Shown piece by piece: positions 38,979-49,928 of a DNA stretch of 64,000 nucleotides. The position numbers and the translations under genes were made by a program. Below the pieces are notes generated by a model. That model made no database searches, was not told the DNA's origin, and saw only the letters and a list, made by a program, of their open reading frames with translations. The stretch is from Corynebacterium glucuronolyticum DSM 44120 (lineage in GTDB: Bacteria > Actinomycetota > Actinomycetes > Mycobacteriales > Mycobacteriaceae), in the NCBI RefSeq assembly GCF_030440595.1, contig NZ_CP047452.1, positions 1,736,001-1,800,000 of the forward strand, given 5' to 3'. The stretch's first letter is position 1; each line of letters starts with the position of its first letter.

Positions 38979-40103
38979 TTAGGCTTCTGCGCGCATCTGC
39001 GCATCCAGCTTCTTAGCTTCCTCGATGAGTGTTTCGACGATGTCTTCTTCTGGCACGGTCTTGATTACTTCACCCTTGATGAAGATCTGCCCCTTGCCAT
39101 TGCCGGAAGCGACACCAAGGTCGGCATCGCGTGCCTCACCTGGCCCGTTAACGACGCAACCCATAACGGCAACGCGCAGCGGAATATCCATTCCTTGCAG
39201 GGACTCGGTGACTTCCTCCGCAAGTTTGTACACATCCACCTGGGCACGACCGCAGGACGGGCAGGACACGATGTCCAATTTTCGGGGACGCAGGTTCAAC
39301 GACTGAAGGATCTGGTCTCCGACACGAATCTCCTCCACCGGTGCGGTGGACAGCGAGACGCGAATGGTGTCGCCGATACCTTCAGCCAACAAGGCACCGA
39401 AGGCTACCGAGGACTTGATAGTGCCTTGGAATGCGGGACCCGCTTCGGTGACACCGAGGTGCAGCGGATAATCCGTTTTGGCTGCTAGCTGACGGTAGGC
39501 CTCCACCATAATCACCGGATCGTGGTGCTTCACCGAGATGGCGATGTCACCGTAGCCGTATTCCTCAAATAGGCCCGCCTCCCAGATAGCGGATTCAACG
39601 AGAGCTTCCGGGGTGGCCTTTCCGTACTTTTCCATGATCCGCTTGTCGAGCGAACCTGCATTAACTCCGATGCGGATCGGGATGCCTGCATCGCCTGCGG
39701 CCTTGGCCACTTCCTTCACTCGGCCATCGAACTCGCGGATGTTACCGGGGTTCACGCGGACGGCAGCACACCCTGCTTCGATGGCCTGGAAGATGTACTT
39801 GGGCTGGAAGTGGATGTCGGCGATGACGGGGATCGGGGACTTCTGCGCAATGATCGGGAGTGCATCCGCATCCACAGTCTTCGGGCACGCAACGCGGACG
39901 ATGTCGCAACCAGAGGCAGTAAGCTCTGCAATCTGCTGCAGAGTGGCGTTAATGTCATGGGTCTTGGTGTTTGTCATCGACTGCACGGAGACCGGGTAAT
40001 CGGAGCCAACCCCGACATTACCGACCATGAGCTGACGCGTCTTTCGACGCGGGTGCAGAACTGGTGGTACTTCAGGCATTCCAAGTCCGATTGGTGCTGG
40101 CAT
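38979..40103 (-). CDS. ispG: 4-hydroxy-3-methylbut-2-en-1-yl diphosphate synthase (flavodoxin type)
   Basis: [4Fe-4S] enzyme of the MEP isoprenoid pathway that converts ME-cPP to HMBPP. The 374-residue protein has the TIM-barrel part with [11 protein letters not shown] near residue 40 and [13 protein letters not shown] near 92, and the cluster-binding cysteines in IVSCPSCGR near 278 and [11 protein letters not shown] near 318. It is of the short bacterial type. It lies downstream of rip and dxr in the order dxr-rip-ispG typical of actinobacteria. Confidence 0.97.
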   Translation of the reverse strand: MPAPIGLGMPEVPPVLHPRRKTRQLMVGNVGVGSDYPVSVQSMTNTKTHDINATLQQIAELTASGCDIVRVACPKTVDADALPIIAQKSPIPVIADIHFQPKYIFQAIEAGCAAVRVNPGNIREFDGRVKEVAKAAGDAGIPIRIGVNAGSLDKRIMEKYGKATPEALVESAIWEAGLFEEYGYGDIAISVKHHDPVIMVEAYRQLAAKTDYPLHLGVTEAGPAFQGTIKSSVAFGALLAEGIGDTIRVSLSTAPVEEIRVGDQILQSLNLRPRKLDIVSCPSCGRAQVDVYKLAEEVTESLQGMDIPLRVAVMGCVVNGPGEARDADLGVASGNGKGQIFIKGEVIKTVPEEDIVETLIEEAKKLDAQMRAEA

Positions 40104-40195
40104 TCGTAAACCTATTCTCTAGCTGGGGAAACTTTCGGTGCCCCAGTTTACACTGCTACCCTTCCAAAGGACGCGTAGCTGTCCGAGTTTGCTGC

Positions 40196-41377
40196 TTAGA
40201 ACAACTTTATGGGGTTCACCACATCGGCAACAATTACAAGCCCACCGATGACAAGGAGCGCGAGACTCGCCGCATAAGTGATCGGCATTAGCTTCGTGTA
40301 ATCGGCAGGACCAGCAGGAGCAAGACCACGGAGGCGGCGGAGGGCATCACGAATCTTCTCGTAGATCACCACCGCAATGTGCCCGCCATCGAGGGGTGGG
40401 AGCGGAATGAGGTTGAACAAAGCCAGGAAGTAGTTGAGGTTGGACAGGAGCATCCAGAACATGGCCCACAGGGATCGCTCAACGAGCTCACCGCCGACGC
40501 GGGAGGCACCGACGACACTCATGGGCGACGACTGATCACGCTCGCCGCCGAAAATCGCAGATACGACACCGGGAATCTTGCCCGGGAACGATTTGAGGCC
40601 GTCCCACGTGGCAACAAAAAGATCTCCTGCATACGATGCCGTCGCCCCAACCGCATTGACTGGATTGTACGTGAGGTAGGCATCCTTAATCGGCGCGCTG
40701 GAAACTCCGATGACTCCGACTTCCTTGACGGTGCCATCTGCCGCTGTTGCCTCGACGCTCTCTACTCGAACGGGGAATGTAAGAAGTTCACCGTTTCGTT
40801 CTACGGCAATGTCGACTGTCTCGTTGGGATGGGTAAACACCTCATTCCGCACATCGATAAATGAGGGCGTTTCCACCCCTCCAACGCTCCGAATAGCGTC
40901 GCCGGGTCGGATACCTGCTTCGAAGGCCGGTCCGCTCCCCTCGCACCCTTGTCCAATGCATTTCGTTTCTGCCACCACTGGGGTGACATCGGGGTGCGGA
41001 TTTGGCAGGCCTGTCGTGACAGCCAAACCGTAAAGAATGACTGTTCCCACGAGGATGTTCATGGCGATGCCACCGGACATCACAGCGATCCGCTTCCACG
41101 CGGGCTTCTTGTACATCGCCTGAGACTCTTCTTCGGGGGTCATCTCATCGAGCGCTGTCATTCCCGCGATGTCACAAAATCCCCCGAGGGGAATTGCCTT
41201 AAAGCCGTAGTCTGTGTGTCCCTTGGTGGTTTTCCAGAGCGTAGGACCAAACCCGACAAAGAAGCGCCTTACACGCATGCCAGATAGACGCGCGATGGCG
41301 AAGTGCCCAAACTCGTGGAGAGCAATTGTCACTGCTATTCCGACAGCAAATAGGACTACTCCCAGGAAGTAACTCAT
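40196..41377 (-). CDS. Site-2 zinc metalloprotease (Rip1/RseP type)
   Basis: An intramembrane metalloprotease that cleaves membrane-bound anti-sigma factors and other substrates. The 393-residue protein has the zinc motif HEFGH at 21-25 in the first membrane helix, a central PDZ domain (about 125-215: GPAFEAGIRPGDAIRSVGG), and the third zinc ligand in PLPPLDGGHI near 332. Four membrane segments are visible. In Mycobacterium tuberculosis the equivalent gene (rip1) lies in the same dxr-rip-ispG order. Substrates here are not known. Confidence 0.94.
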   Translation of the reverse strand: MSYFLGVVLFAVGIAVTIALHEFGHFAIARLSGMRVRRFFVGFGPTLWKTTKGHTDYGFKAIPLGGFCDIAGMTALDEMTPEEESQAMYKKPAWKRIAVMSGGIAMNILVGTVILYGLAVTTGLPNPHPDVTPVVAETKCIGQGCEGSGPAFEAGIRPGDAIRSVGGVETPSFIDVRNEVFTHPNETVDIAVERNGELLTFPVRVESVEATAADGTVKEVGVIGVSSAPIKDAYLTYNPVNAVGATASYAGDLFVATWDGLKSFPGKIPGVVSAIFGGERDQSSPMSVVGASRVGGELVERSLWAMFWMLLSNLNYFLALFNLIPLPPLDGGHIAVVIYEKIRDALRRLRGLAPAGPADYTKLMPITYAASLALLVIGGLVIVADVVNPIKLF

Positions 41378-41654
41378 GCGGCGGTCATCCTTCTTTCTTG
41401 GTCATGTGATCCACACCGAAGCGCGCGGGAATAGTAACCCGATTGTGCCATGTACCGCCAATCAGCGGTACTTTCCACGTTTCCCTGTGCAGGTACAAAG
41501 CTCGCGATGGAGGCTGGGGATGGTCACGTCCTACTTACCCAGATACACACGGAACTAGCTGGATCCACATCTCAGGTGAGGGAAGCTCCCAGCTTCGCTC
41601 TTTTGAGCGGAATCGTCACGAACAGCAATCCAGCCTCCTGAGAGCTGCGCCCGC

Positions 41655-42815
41655 TTAGTCGGACTGCAGGGACCCTAGCACGTCATGGGCGCAACGCCTG
41701 GCAGCGTCCTGCGTGGCCATCACGTCATCGAAATCGCGTGGAGTACCGGCAAAATCATCAGCTTTGCCCAAAACAGACTCCACCACATCGACAATCTGTG
41801 GAAATTGGAGGCGCCCGGCAAGGAATTCCGCTGCTGCTTCTTCATTCGCAGCGTTAAACACTGCTGGCCACGTTCCGCCCCTGGTTACCACTTCCCGGGC
41901 AAGTCGGACAGCCGGGAAATTTACCTCGTCCACGGGTTCAAACGTCCACTCATATTTTTGCGAGAAGTCAAGATGCGGTTGCGCATCTGGAACACGATCC
42001 GGCCAGTTCAACGCCAGTGAAATTGGAAGTTTCATGGACGGCGGGGAGGCCTGCGCAATGGTAGCCCCATCGACAAATGTGATAGCCGAATGCACGATTG
42101 ACTGAGGATGAACAGTGACCTCGATCTTCTCCGCCGGCACATCGAAGAGCAGGCTGGCCTCGATCAGCTCCAGCCCCTTATTCACCAGCGTCGCCGAATT
42201 CAGGGTATTCATTTGGCCCATAGACCACGTTGGGTGTTTGGCGGCTTGTCCCGGGGTGACATCCCACATCTCCTCGCGCGTCCAGCCGCGGAAGGGACCA
42301 CCCGATGCTGTGAGTACGAGGGACCGAATCTCACCGTGGGTCCCCGACCTCAGTGCCTGCGCCATAGCCGAATGTTCCGAATCCACTGGAACGATCTGTC
42401 CAGGAGTGGCCTTCTTCATTACTAGCTCGCCACCGGCAACGAGAGACTCCTTATTAGCCAGGGCGAGCACTTCGCCTTGATCAAGGACTGCGAGGGTAGC
42501 TGCTAGACCCATCGATCCAACGAGTCCGTTGAGAACGGTATCCGCCTTCACTGAGCGAACTAGCTGTTCCGCAGCATCAGATCCTGTAATAACCTCTCCA
42601 CCTAGTGCGTCTTCCACTGCTTCATGATGACGCGCTACTGCAACCTGCGATGGGGAAAGTCCCAGTGCTCGAGCCTGCTCGATGAGCACATCCGTGTGCG
42701 ATCCACCCGCTGCGATACCTACTACTCGGAACTTGTCGGGGTTGGCTGCAATTACTTCCAACGCCTGAGTTCCAATGGATCCTGTGGATCCCAAAATCAA
42801 AACTGTCCGTGGCAT
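41655..42815 (-). CDS. dxr: 1-deoxy-D-xylulose 5-phosphate reductoisomerase
   Basis: NADPH-dependent enzyme making 2-C-methyl-D-erythritol 4-phosphate, the committed step of the MEP pathway. The 386-residue protein shows the Rossmann motif [12 protein letters not shown] at 7-18, the metal-binding VPVDSEHSA near 142, TASGGPFRG near 170, and [23 protein letters not shown] near 196. Length and motifs are complete. It is the first gene of dxr-rip-ispG; a 277-bp gap without a gene separates it from rip. Confidence 0.97.
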   Translation of the reverse strand: MPRTVLILGSTGSIGTQALEVIAANPDKFRVVGIAAGGSHTDVLIEQARALGLSPSQVAVARHHEAVEDALGGEVITGSDAAEQLVRSVKADTVLNGLVGSMGLAATLAVLDQGEVLALANKESLVAGGELVMKKATPGQIVPVDSEHSAMAQALRSGTHGEIRSLVLTASGGPFRGWTREEMWDVTPGQAAKHPTWSMGQMNTLNSATLVNKGLELIEASLLFDVPAEKIEVTVHPQSIVHSAITFVDGATIAQASPPSMKLPISLALNWPDRVPDAQPHLDFSQKYEWTFEPVDEVNFPAVRLAREVVTRGGTWPAVFNAANEEAAAEFLAGRLQFPQIVDVVESVLGKADDFAGTPRDFDDVMATQDAARRCAHDVLGSLQSD

Positions 42816-43493
42816 CTAACCCTGCCTTACCTTCATGTTTCTTCGTCTACGTTTGTGAATCTACCCGCCTGTTGCTGCCAGACACCGCTGCCCAGTCCGG
42901 ATGCCACCTTCTCGGATGCTCTTTCACTCGGAGGTGCCTTACTCGGAGGTTGCCCTGACCGAACAAGGAGACGGCATTTTCCGCATGCCCGGTGTCTTTC
43001 CGGCTACCCGGTGTCATAGAAAACACTAGTAGGCAGATGCCCTCACCCGATTCGTGTGAGAGCACCCAGACATCGCCGAGCATAGGTTGGAAAACACATG
43101 TGCGTTCACAACCACGAAAAATAGCTCATTCACATACTAACGTCATCCGTTACAGATTCTCGAGCAACCCGACCGTCACGCAGAAGGAAACGGGGTGAGC
43201 GCATTCAATGCGAGCCGTCCAGAGCGAGGATTTCCCAGCGCCGGTAACGTCTTCGCGTACCCAATGGTGGAGCCTGTGGATACATGGTCCCTACCCCCTA
43301 CGCGGGAAATAGGGTACGTCGAAAGGCGGATATTTGAGTGATACGCGACTGGTTGTTCGACGAAGTAGAGAAAGTGTGGAAAGATTTAGTCTGTCTAGAT
43401 AAAAGTGCACGTGCAGCGTTGCGCACGCCACGGTAGCTAGTTTCTTGCTGCTACTGGCGCCCGGCGCTCACGTTGATGGAATAAGGAGTTACC
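42816..43493. other. Gene-less divergent gap between dxr and the DUF2631 gene
   Basis: About 680 bp with no supported gene. CTCGGAGGT occurs twice around 42928-42953 and an imperfect CCCGGTGTC pair around 42989-43013. The DUF2631 ribosome binding site AAGGAG lies at the right end, 5 bp before the GTG start. Promoters of both flanking genes must lie here. Confidence 0.5.
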
Positions 43494-44039
43494 GTGGCTG
43501 GTTCCCACACTGTGAATGCCGAAAATGCCAATTCCGGCAAGAAGGTCAAGAAGGCTCGCAAGAATCGCAAGCCGGCTGTACAGGCTGAACAGGGCGGAGA
43601 AATTTACAACGGAGTAAACACCCTCGACGAGCCGTCGGCTAAGTGGGGCTGGCACCGCATCGGCAACGGTGTCATTCAGATCTGTGGTTGGATCGGCGTC
43701 GTACTCCTCCTGGCTTTCAACTTCGGTAACCACCGGGGTCACGTTGAGACCATTTGGCTCGTGACGCTCGCTGTGGTCATCGCCCTCGGACTCATCGTGT
43801 TCGCGATCAAGCCTGATCTCAACCAGGTACGCAAGGTGACAGCGAACAACCAGCCGCAGGGATACCAGGAGAAGAACTGGAACTACGACCAGAAGCACCT
43901 TACTGGCGACTACGCCAACCTCACCGACTCCCAACTTCGCAGCCTCAACTACGATCCGGCTCTCGTTCACCGCACCGAGGCACCGGCTCGCCACGTTGCT
44001 GCGCCTGAGGCAGCAACTGCTGTCATCGAAGAAAAGTAA
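43494..44039 (+). CDS. DUF2631 membrane protein
   Basis: The 181-residue protein has a basic N-terminus (GKKVKKARKNRKP), the DUF2631 core with two hydrophobic helices (about 60-80 and 88-106: WIGVVLLLAFNFGNHRGHVE, LVTLAVVIALGLIVFAI), and a hydrophilic C-terminal half with Asn/Tyr-rich stretches. DUF2631 genes lie next to dxr or rlmN throughout the Mycobacteriales; the function is unknown. The start is a GTG with AAGGAG 5 bp upstream. Confidence 0.88.
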   Translation: MAGSHTVNAENANSGKKVKKARKNRKPAVQAEQGGEIYNGVNTLDEPSAKWGWHRIGNGVIQICGWIGVVLLLAFNFGNHRGHVETIWLVTLAVVIALGLIVFAIKPDLNQVRKVTANNQPQGYQEKNWNYDQKHLTGDYANLTDSQLRSLNYDPALVHRTEAPARHVAAPEAATAVIEEK

Positions 44040-44194
44040 TACTTCTCCTCGTCGTGCACTTGCGCGTCATGTGACGCACAAGCCAGTGACTGTTCACTGC
44101 TACAAGCGATGAACCGATCCGCCTCGCCGGATTCCCATCGACGTACGTCACAGGAACGCCACAGACCTCCTTTTTCGGAGTAGTAGGGTAATCT

Positions 44195-44226
44195 AAACCG
44201 CCTTCCACTTTGGTGAAAGGCGGTTT
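44195..44226. terminator. Bidirectional terminator between DUF2631 gene and rlmN
   Basis: AAACCGCCTT and AAGGCGGTTT form a 10-bp stem across a 12-nt loop, with A/T tails on both sides suitable for termination in both directions. The flanking genes converge here. Confidence 0.8.
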
Positions 44227-44306
44227 ACCTTTGCTTTCTTCCGGCACTCACCCGTCGCAGTCATCACCCACATCACGCAGCCGGCCCAGTTTTAGCGATC
44301 AGCCAC

Positions 44307-44375
44307 GTTCTTGGCGGCCATGTGCCCTGACGTTCCTATTGGCGGCCATGTGCCCTGGTGTTCCTATTGGTAGCC
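44307..44375. repeat. 28-bp tandem repeat, 2.5 copies
   Basis: GTTC(CTA)TTGGCGGCCATGTGCCCTG: copy 1 at 44307-44331 lacks three bases, copy 2 at 44332-44359 is full, and copy 3 stops after GTTCCTATTGG. It lies in the 548-bp convergent gap 44040-44587, beside the terminator. Confidence 0.85.
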
Positions 44376-44587
44376 CCGCCCCTCAGACTGGCATTGATGA
44401 TTCCCAAGCGGCTTTCCCACCGCACGCCCCAGCGCCAGGAAGCAGGGCGAGACGTTTGTATTTATCCCGAAAGGCGCAACCGACCACGAGTCTTACAAAC
44501 TGTCTGCTGCCTGGTATTGCGGCCACCACAAATGGTGCGGGTGGCCGAACACCAACGCATGAGGACCAGCCAGATGGTTACCGACTC

Positions 44588-45772
44588 TTATCGCTGCTTA
44601 CTGTTGCGCGCGGCTTCATCGGTCAGGCGAGCTGCCTCCGCGGTTGCTTCCTTCGCACGCCGAGCCGCCGCGCCTGTTCGCTCCTCAGCAGCGAGCTGTC
44701 CACATGCTGCGGCGATTTCTTGGCCACGGGTATCACGAACAGTACAAGTGACCCCGCGCGCGATGACGCGCTTTTGAAACTCGTCCTGCACACGTTTGGG
44801 ACTTGCATCCCACTTCGATCCCGGTGTCGGGTTCAGTGGAATGAGGTTAACGTGCACCTTGGATCCCAAGGCACCATGCAGCTTCTTACCAAGTAGGTCC
44901 GCCCGCCACGGTTGATCATTGATATCGCGAATGAGGGCGTACTCAATCGATACCCGCCTGCCTGAGGCCTCTGCGTACTCCCGCGCGGCATCAAGAACCT
45001 CTGCAATAGACCACCTGTTGTTAGCGGGAACCAGAGAATCGCGGAGCTCGTCGTCAGGAGTATGAAGACTCACCGCAAGCCGGCAAGACAAACCTTCAGC
45101 GGCGAAGCGTCGAATAGCAGGAGCCAGCCCCACCGTCGACAGTGTGATGCCCCGCTGGGAGATACCGAAACCCTCCGGCGACGGCTGCGTGATCTGACGG
45201 ATGGCACTGAGAACACGGTTGTAATTGGCCAAGGGCTCACCCATGCCCATAAACACGATGTTGGATAAGCGGCCGCCCTTAGCCTGCATGGTGGCAGCTG
45301 CAGCACGCACTTGGTCAACAATCTCCCCCGTAGAAAGATTGCGGTCGAGACCGCCTTGACCGGTCGCGCAAAATGGGCATGCCATTCCACATCCGGCCTG
45401 GGAGGAAATGCACAGTGTTGCGCGATCTGGGTATTCCATCAATACAGACTCAAGAAGCGTTCCATCGTGGAGCTTCCATAACATCTTTTGGGTCTTGCCA
45501 TCGTCTGCGGATGTCTCCCGCACCGGAGACATCAACTGGGGGAAAAGCTTCTCCCCTACCGTCGTACGGACAGACTCAGGAAGGTCAGTCATCAGTCCAG
45601 GATCTGCCTCAAACCGGCCGTAATAATGGCGCGCGATTTGGTTGTCTCGGAACTTAGGGAGGCCAAGCTCCTTGAGAATCTCGATCCGCTCGTCTTTGGT
45701 GTAATCGGCATAATGCTTCGGCGGCATCGAGCGCCGGGCACGGTTAAAGTTCAAAACAACAGGTTCAGCCAT
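44588..45772 (-). CDS. rlmN: Dual-specificity 23S rRNA/tRNA adenine-C2 methyltransferase
   Basis: Radical SAM enzyme that methylates C2 of A2503 in 23S rRNA and of A37 in some tRNAs. The 394-residue protein shows the cluster motif [14 protein letters not shown] near residue 122, [13 protein letters not shown] near 165, and the methyl-carrying Cys in AAACGQL near 355. The last 30 residues are Ala/Glu/Arg-rich and variable. The ATG at 45772 is chosen with AGGG 6 bp upstream; an upstream in-frame start adds 11 unconserved residues. Confidence 0.95.
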   Translation of the reverse strand: MAEPVVLNFNRARRSMPPKHYADYTKDERIEILKELGLPKFRDNQIARHYYGRFEADPGLMTDLPESVRTTVGEKLFPQLMSPVRETSADDGKTQKMLWKLHDGTLLESVLMEYPDRATLCISSQAGCGMACPFCATGQGGLDRNLSTGEIVDQVRAAAATMQAKGGRLSNIVFMGMGEPLANYNRVLSAIRQITQPSPEGFGISQRGITLSTVGLAPAIRRFAAEGLSCRLAVSLHTPDDELRDSLVPANNRWSIAEVLDAAREYAEASGRRVSIEYALIRDINDQPWRADLLGKKLHGALGSKVHVNLIPLNPTPGSKWDASPKRVQDEFQKRVIARGVTCTVRDTRGQEIAAACGQLAAEERTGAAARRAKEATAEAARLTDEAARNSKQR

Positions 45773-46040
45773 AATAACCCTCATTGTGCCAGAAAGAGCG
45801 AGCAATCCCCCAACGAGTTCCCGTCGCGCACCGCTTCACCGCCCGAGCTGTTTCCTGACTGCGCTGGTAACTACTGAATTTCTGCACACCACCTGGGCTA
45901 TTCGGTGAGCAACGCGACTACAAGACCCACTAGCGATGTGTTCTCTTTTTTAGACGCTGACGGAAAACCGCGGACGGAATATCATCGCCTGTGTGCATTG
46001 TTCGGGAGGGATACTCCACAGGGGGTGTGCTTTCCTCAGA

Positions 46041-46940
46041 CTAAGTCTGAAGAATCGACAAAATGAGCCACGTCACCACACCGGCGGGCAGCATTCCATC
46101 GAGCCTATCCATGAGCCCACCGTGTCCAGGAAGCATCCGCGACATATCCTTGATACCCAACTCGCGCTTAAATTGGCTTTCCACAAGATCGCCCAACGTC
46201 GCTGCGATCACGAGAAGAGCCCCAAGAACCACTCCCAAGAGTGGATTTGCGTGAAGCAGGAAACGAACCGTAAGAGCACCGACTACCATGCCGAGGGCAA
46301 GCGAACCGGCGAACCCCTCCCACGATTTGTTCGGGCTCACCGCCGGAGCCATGGAGTGTGAACCGAAACCAACACCGGCAAGGAAACCGCCCGTATCACT
46401 GGCGATGACGCAGAGCATAAACGTCAGGATAAACATGGGCCCGGGGATATCATGTCGAGTGATGTTCGACAACATGGCGATGAACGATCCGAACAGGGCG
46501 ATCCACGTCAGCACGAATACGGACATCGACATATCACGCCAGTAGTTGCGTGGCGGGGTATGCCTACCGTTTCTGAACAGCCGACTGAACATTACAAGGA
46601 GGATGCTGCTCACGTAGCCCGCCATGAGCCCCCACAATCCCCACGGCCACGAGGACCACACCATGATTTGCCCGCCGAAGAGGAGAATGGACAGGCTCAT
46701 AGCATAGCCCCCCTCGGTCAGACGCCGATGGACTTCCCACGTGGCTAGCGCGACGGCGGTCGCGACAATCGGGTACCAGGCAACGGGGCCGACAAGGATA
46801 CCAACCAGGACGATCGCGATGAGAATGACGCTTGTGGTGATGGCGGCGGGCATGTTGCGCCCGGAGTCATTCTTTGGCCGCGGTATGCGGACCTCTGAAA
46901 GCTGTTCCCAGCTGAACCGTGAAAAGTCTGGACGGGACAT
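46041..46940 (-). CDS. cdsA: Phosphatidate cytidylyltransferase
   Basis: Integral membrane enzyme making CDP-diacylglycerol, the precursor of phosphatidylinositol, phosphatidylglycerol and cardiolipin. The 299-residue protein has about eight membrane segments and the family signature near its C-terminus: VSPNKSWEGFAGSLALG, then LGDLVESQFKRELGIKD and GHGGLMDRLDGMLPA. It follows frr in the conserved rpsB-tsf-pyrH-frr-cdsA order. A small palindrome (TCAGACT-A-AGTCTGA, 46036-46050) covers its stop codon. Confidence 0.95.
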   Translation of the reverse strand: MSRPDFSRFSWEQLSEVRIPRPKNDSGRNMPAAITTSVILIAIVLVGILVGPVAWYPIVATAVALATWEVHRRLTEGGYAMSLSILLFGGQIMVWSSWPWGLWGLMAGYVSSILLVMFSRLFRNGRHTPPRNYWRDMSMSVFVLTWIALFGSFIAMLSNITRHDIPGPMFILTFMLCVIASDTGGFLAGVGFGSHSMAPAVSPNKSWEGFAGSLALGMVVGALTVRFLLHANPLLGVVLGALLVIAATLGDLVESQFKRELGIKDMSRMLPGHGGLMDRLDGMLPAGVVTWLILSILQT

Positions 46941-47324
46941 TGTGCTTCTTGTGATTCCTTGGTGATCGTCGAAAAAACGGGGATCGGGGCTCCCTCGCTG
47001 TTCAGGGCGAGGCTTTCAGCGCGCGGAGGTGCAGAAGCACTGCGCGTACTCCCCTCGAGCCTAGTCCACAACGATGCATTCTTGAGGCAATAAAGATTCG
47101 CCGTGTGTCCTATTTCAAGCACGAACAGGCACTGTCCACGCTTGATTGGACCCAGAAACTGCTTATGCGTGTATCCTCCCCTGCATATCTTGGACTCAGC
47201 ACTGTAGGCGAATTACGCATTTTCCTCATCTGTATCCACTGCGACAAACGCGCCACGGGTGTCGCCGTGGCGCTAGGTCGTCGCTCTGTGGATACCCGTA
47301 GAGCGTCTGGACGTGGGCTCCGGT
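46941..47324. other. frr-cdsA gap with a large two-tier hairpin
   Basis: No gene in 384 bp. GTATCCAC (47232-47239) pairs with GTGGATAC (47287-47294), and inside it GCGCCACGG (47250-47258) pairs perfectly with CCGTGGCGC (47265-47273); GCGAC/GTCGC may add a middle stem. It follows the frr stop codon by 30 bp on the minus strand and may be a terminator or a processed RNA structure. Confidence 0.6.
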
Positions 47325-47882
47325 TTAGACCTCCATCAGGTCCTTTTCCTTCGCTTCCACGAGCTCTTCCACGCGAGTCTCGTTCTTCTTAGTAACCTTG
47401 TCCAGTTCCTTCTCGCCAGCCTGCACCTCGTCCTCGCCAGCGTCGCCGTCCTTTTGGATCTTCTTCAGCTGATCCATCCCCTTGCGGCGGATGTTTCGGA
47501 TGGCGATCTTGCCTTCCTCACCCTTGGACTTGGCTACCTTCACCATCTCGCGACGACGTTCCTCTGTGAGCTGCGGAACCGTTACGCGCAGAACCTGGCC
47601 ATCGTTTGTCGGGTTTACACCGAGATCAGAGTTTCTAATTGCACGCTCGATATCGTCCATCGAGTTCATGTCGTACGGCTTAATGAGCAGCATACGTGGC
47701 TCGGGAACAGAAATGGTAGCCATCTGGTTAATAGGGGTTGGTTGGCCGTAGAACTCCGCAATCACGCCGTTGAACATTGACGGATTAGCGCGTCCCGTGC
47801 GGATGTGGGAAAGCTCCTCGCGGGTGTGATCCACGGTGGCTTCCATCCGCTCGTCGGCTTCAAGGATTACTTCATCAATCAT
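47325..47882 (-). CDS. frr: Ribosome recycling factor
   Basis: Releases ribosomes from mRNA after termination together with EF-G. The 185-residue protein has the family pattern from end to end: MEATVDHTREELSHIRTGRA near residue 12, GQPTPINQMATISVPEPRML near 50, and DQLKKIQKDGDAGEDE near 135. Length is exactly that of the family. The ATG at 47882 is conserved; GGAG lies somewhat far (15 bp) upstream. It follows pyrH after a 215-bp gap containing an 8-bp hairpin (47973-47995). Confidence 0.97.
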   Translation of the reverse strand: MIDEVILEADERMEATVDHTREELSHIRTGRANPSMFNGVIAEFYGQPTPINQMATISVPEPRMLLIKPYDMNSMDDIERAIRNSDLGVNPTNDGQVLRVTVPQLTEERRREMVKVAKSKGEEGKIAIRNIRRKGMDQLKKIQKDGDAGEDEVQAGEKELDKVTKKNETRVEELVEAKEKDLMEV

Positions 47883-48098
47883 GGTTAGAGTCTACTTCTC
47901 CTTCGGAAGCGATGTAAGAAAACCTTTCTCCATCGCTCGTTTGTAATGAATTCACTTTCTGGGAACCGCGTCCAGAGGAGGACGTTTCTCCTCTGCTCCG
48001 GAACGGGTCGTAGGACTGTTCGTCTCCGCTGTTCATGCCGATTGGTATCAGTGTGTGACATTCCGCCCGGAGACGGTGGCACGAACACGGAATCGGAA

Positions 48099-48836
48099 CT
48101 ACTTGCTCACCAGGGTACCAATCTTCTCGCCACTGACCGCTCGACGAATGTTCCCTTCCGTGAGGAGGTTAAACACCAGAATCGGCATCCCGTTGTCCTT
48201 GCACAGGGAGAAAGCGGTGGAATCGGCGACTTTCAGGTCACGACGGATGACTTCGTCGGGTGTAATGGATTCAAAAAGCTCCGCATCAGGATTGGTGCGT
48301 GGATCATCACTGTAAATGCCATCCACGGCCTTTGCCATGAGGAGAACCTCACAGTCGATCTCCAACGCACGCTGGGCAGCGGTGGTGTCAGTGGAGAAAT
48401 ACGGCATGCCCATGCCGCAACCAAAGATGACAACGCGCCCCTTCTCTAGATGGCGCTTTGCACGCAATGGAAGGTAGGGCTCGGCCACTTGGGCCATGTT
48501 GATCGATGTCTGCACACGGGTTTCCACGCCCTGCTGCTCAAGAAAATCCTGAAGGGCGAGGCAATTCATTACCGTTCCCAGCATGCCCATGTAGTCACTG
48601 CGGGCCCTGTCCAGTCCACGCTTTTGCAGTTCAGCTCCACGGAAGAAGTTGCCGCCACCGATCACAACGCACACCTCGGTGCCATTGTTAGACACTTCAG
48701 CGATCTGCTTCGCCACATTCTCCACTACGTCGGGATCAATTCCGACCTGGCCACCGCCAAACATCTCTCCGCCAAGCTTGAGCATGACACGCTTGAACCC
48801 ACCTCGGCTGGATTGTTCTGCGACCTCGTCGACCAC
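48099..48836 (-). CDS. pyrH: UMP kinase
   Basis: Phosphorylates UMP to UDP with ATP; hexameric amino acid kinase-fold enzyme, essential in bacteria. The 245-residue protein has [13 protein letters not shown] near residue 17, [13 protein letters not shown] near 55, [20 protein letters not shown] near 78 and [12 protein letters not shown] near 150. The GTG at 48836 is preceded by AAGGA at 7 bp. It lies between tsf and frr as in nearly all actinobacteria. Confidence 0.97.
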   Translation of the reverse strand: MVDEVAEQSSRGGFKRVMLKLGGEMFGGGQVGIDPDVVENVAKQIAEVSNNGTEVCVVIGGGNFFRGAELQKRGLDRARSDYMGMLGTVMNCLALQDFLEQQGVETRVQTSINMAQVAEPYLPLRAKRHLEKGRVVIFGCGMGMPYFSTDTTAAQRALEIDCEVLLMAKAVDGIYSDDPRTNPDAELFESITPDEVIRRDLKVADSTAFSLCKDNGMPILVFNLLTEGNIRRAVSGEKIGTLVSK

Positions 48837-48899
48837 GAGTCTGTCCTTCCTGTTGCTATTCGCTGCTAGTCAATCGGCTTTATCTTACCGTATAACAAA

Positions 48900-48937
48900 G
48901 GCGCACCGCCGTTCCCACTGGAAACGATGGTGCGCCC
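48900..48937 (-). terminator. Terminator between tsf and pyrH
   Basis: GGCGCACC (48900-48907) and GGTGCGCC (48929-48936) form a perfect 8-bp stem on a further paired core; on the minus strand it is followed by TTTGTTAT. It lies about 55 bp after the tsf stop codon and would separate rpsB-tsf from pyrH-frr transcripts. Confidence 0.8.
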
Positions 48938-48989
48938 AAAAGCAGAACTGCTAGATCCGCAGGATCCTGCTAGCTAAGAGCCAGTCGTG

Positions 48990-49817
48990 TTACTTCTGGC
49001 CAACCTCGTAACGGACGAAGCCGGTGACGGTGATGCCAGCTTCTTCGGCCAGCTTGCCAACGGTCTTCTTGTTGTCAGCAACACTCGGCTGATCGAGCAG
49101 GACGACGTCCTTGTAGAAGCCACCCAGGCGACCCTCAACGATCTTCGGGATAGCCTTCTCCGGCTTACCCTCCTCGCGAGTGATCTGCTCGGCGATGGAA
49201 CGCTCCTTCTCGACGACCTCAGCGGGAACATCCTCGCGGGTCAGGTACTGAGCCTTAAGGGCCGCAACCTGGAGGCACACCTGGTGCGCTGCTTCCTTCG
49301 CGGAGTCGCCCTCGCCTTCGTAGGCTACGAGCACGCCCACGGCCGGCGGCAGGTCGGCGGAACGCTGATGCAGGTAGGTGGCGACATGTGCACCCTCAAG
49401 GGTGGCAGCGCGACGAAGCTGAAGCTTCTCACCGATCTTTGCGGACATCTCCTGGAGAACGTCAGCTGCGGGGCGACCATTAACCTCGACGGCGGCAAGC
49501 TCCTCAGCGGAATTCGCCTTGGCTTCACCGGCGGCAGCAGCGACGGCATCTACGAACTCGATAAACTCAGGGGTCTTGGCCACGAAGTCGGTTTCAGCGT
49601 TAACCTCGACGATGGTGTTGCCGGAGATGGCAACGATGCCCTCGGCAGCGTCGCGGTCTGCACGCTTGCCCACATCCTTTGCTCCCTTGATACGGAGCAG
49701 CTCGACGGCCTTTTCAAAGTCGCCGTCGGTCTCACTCAGGGCATTCTTGCAATCCAGCATGCCGGATCCGGTCATCTGACGCAGTTTCTTCACGTCTGCA
49801 GCGGTGTAGTTCGCCAT
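48990..49817 (-). CDS. tsf: Elongation factor Ts
   Basis: Guanine nucleotide exchange factor for EF-Tu. The 275-residue protein has the N-terminal UBA-like domain with [18 protein letters not shown] near residue 10, the EF-Tu contact [13 protein letters not shown] near 80, and the C-terminal core ending [27 protein letters not shown] precedes the ATG. It follows rpsB, with an intrinsic terminator between them. Confidence 0.97.
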   Translation of the reverse strand: MANYTAADVKKLRQMTGSGMLDCKNALSETDGDFEKAVELLRIKGAKDVGKRADRDAAEGIVAISGNTIVEVNAETDFVAKTPEFIEFVDAVAAAAGEAKANSAEELAAVEVNGRPAADVLQEMSAKIGEKLQLRRAATLEGAHVATYLHQRSADLPPAVGVLVAYEGEGDSAKEAAHQVCLQVAALKAQYLTREDVPAEVVEKERSIAEQITREEGKPEKAIPKIVEGRLGGFYKDVVLLDQPSVADNKKTVGKLAEEAGITVTGFVRYEVGQK

Positions 49818-49928
49818 TGTTGGGCGATCCTCCTTGAGTTAAATTTTTGTGGATCGTTTTCGCTTAATAAAGCGTACTTGAAGTTTCCCAGTATTGCTCG
49901 TTTGCGATGCCAGGAACATCATAGAAAA

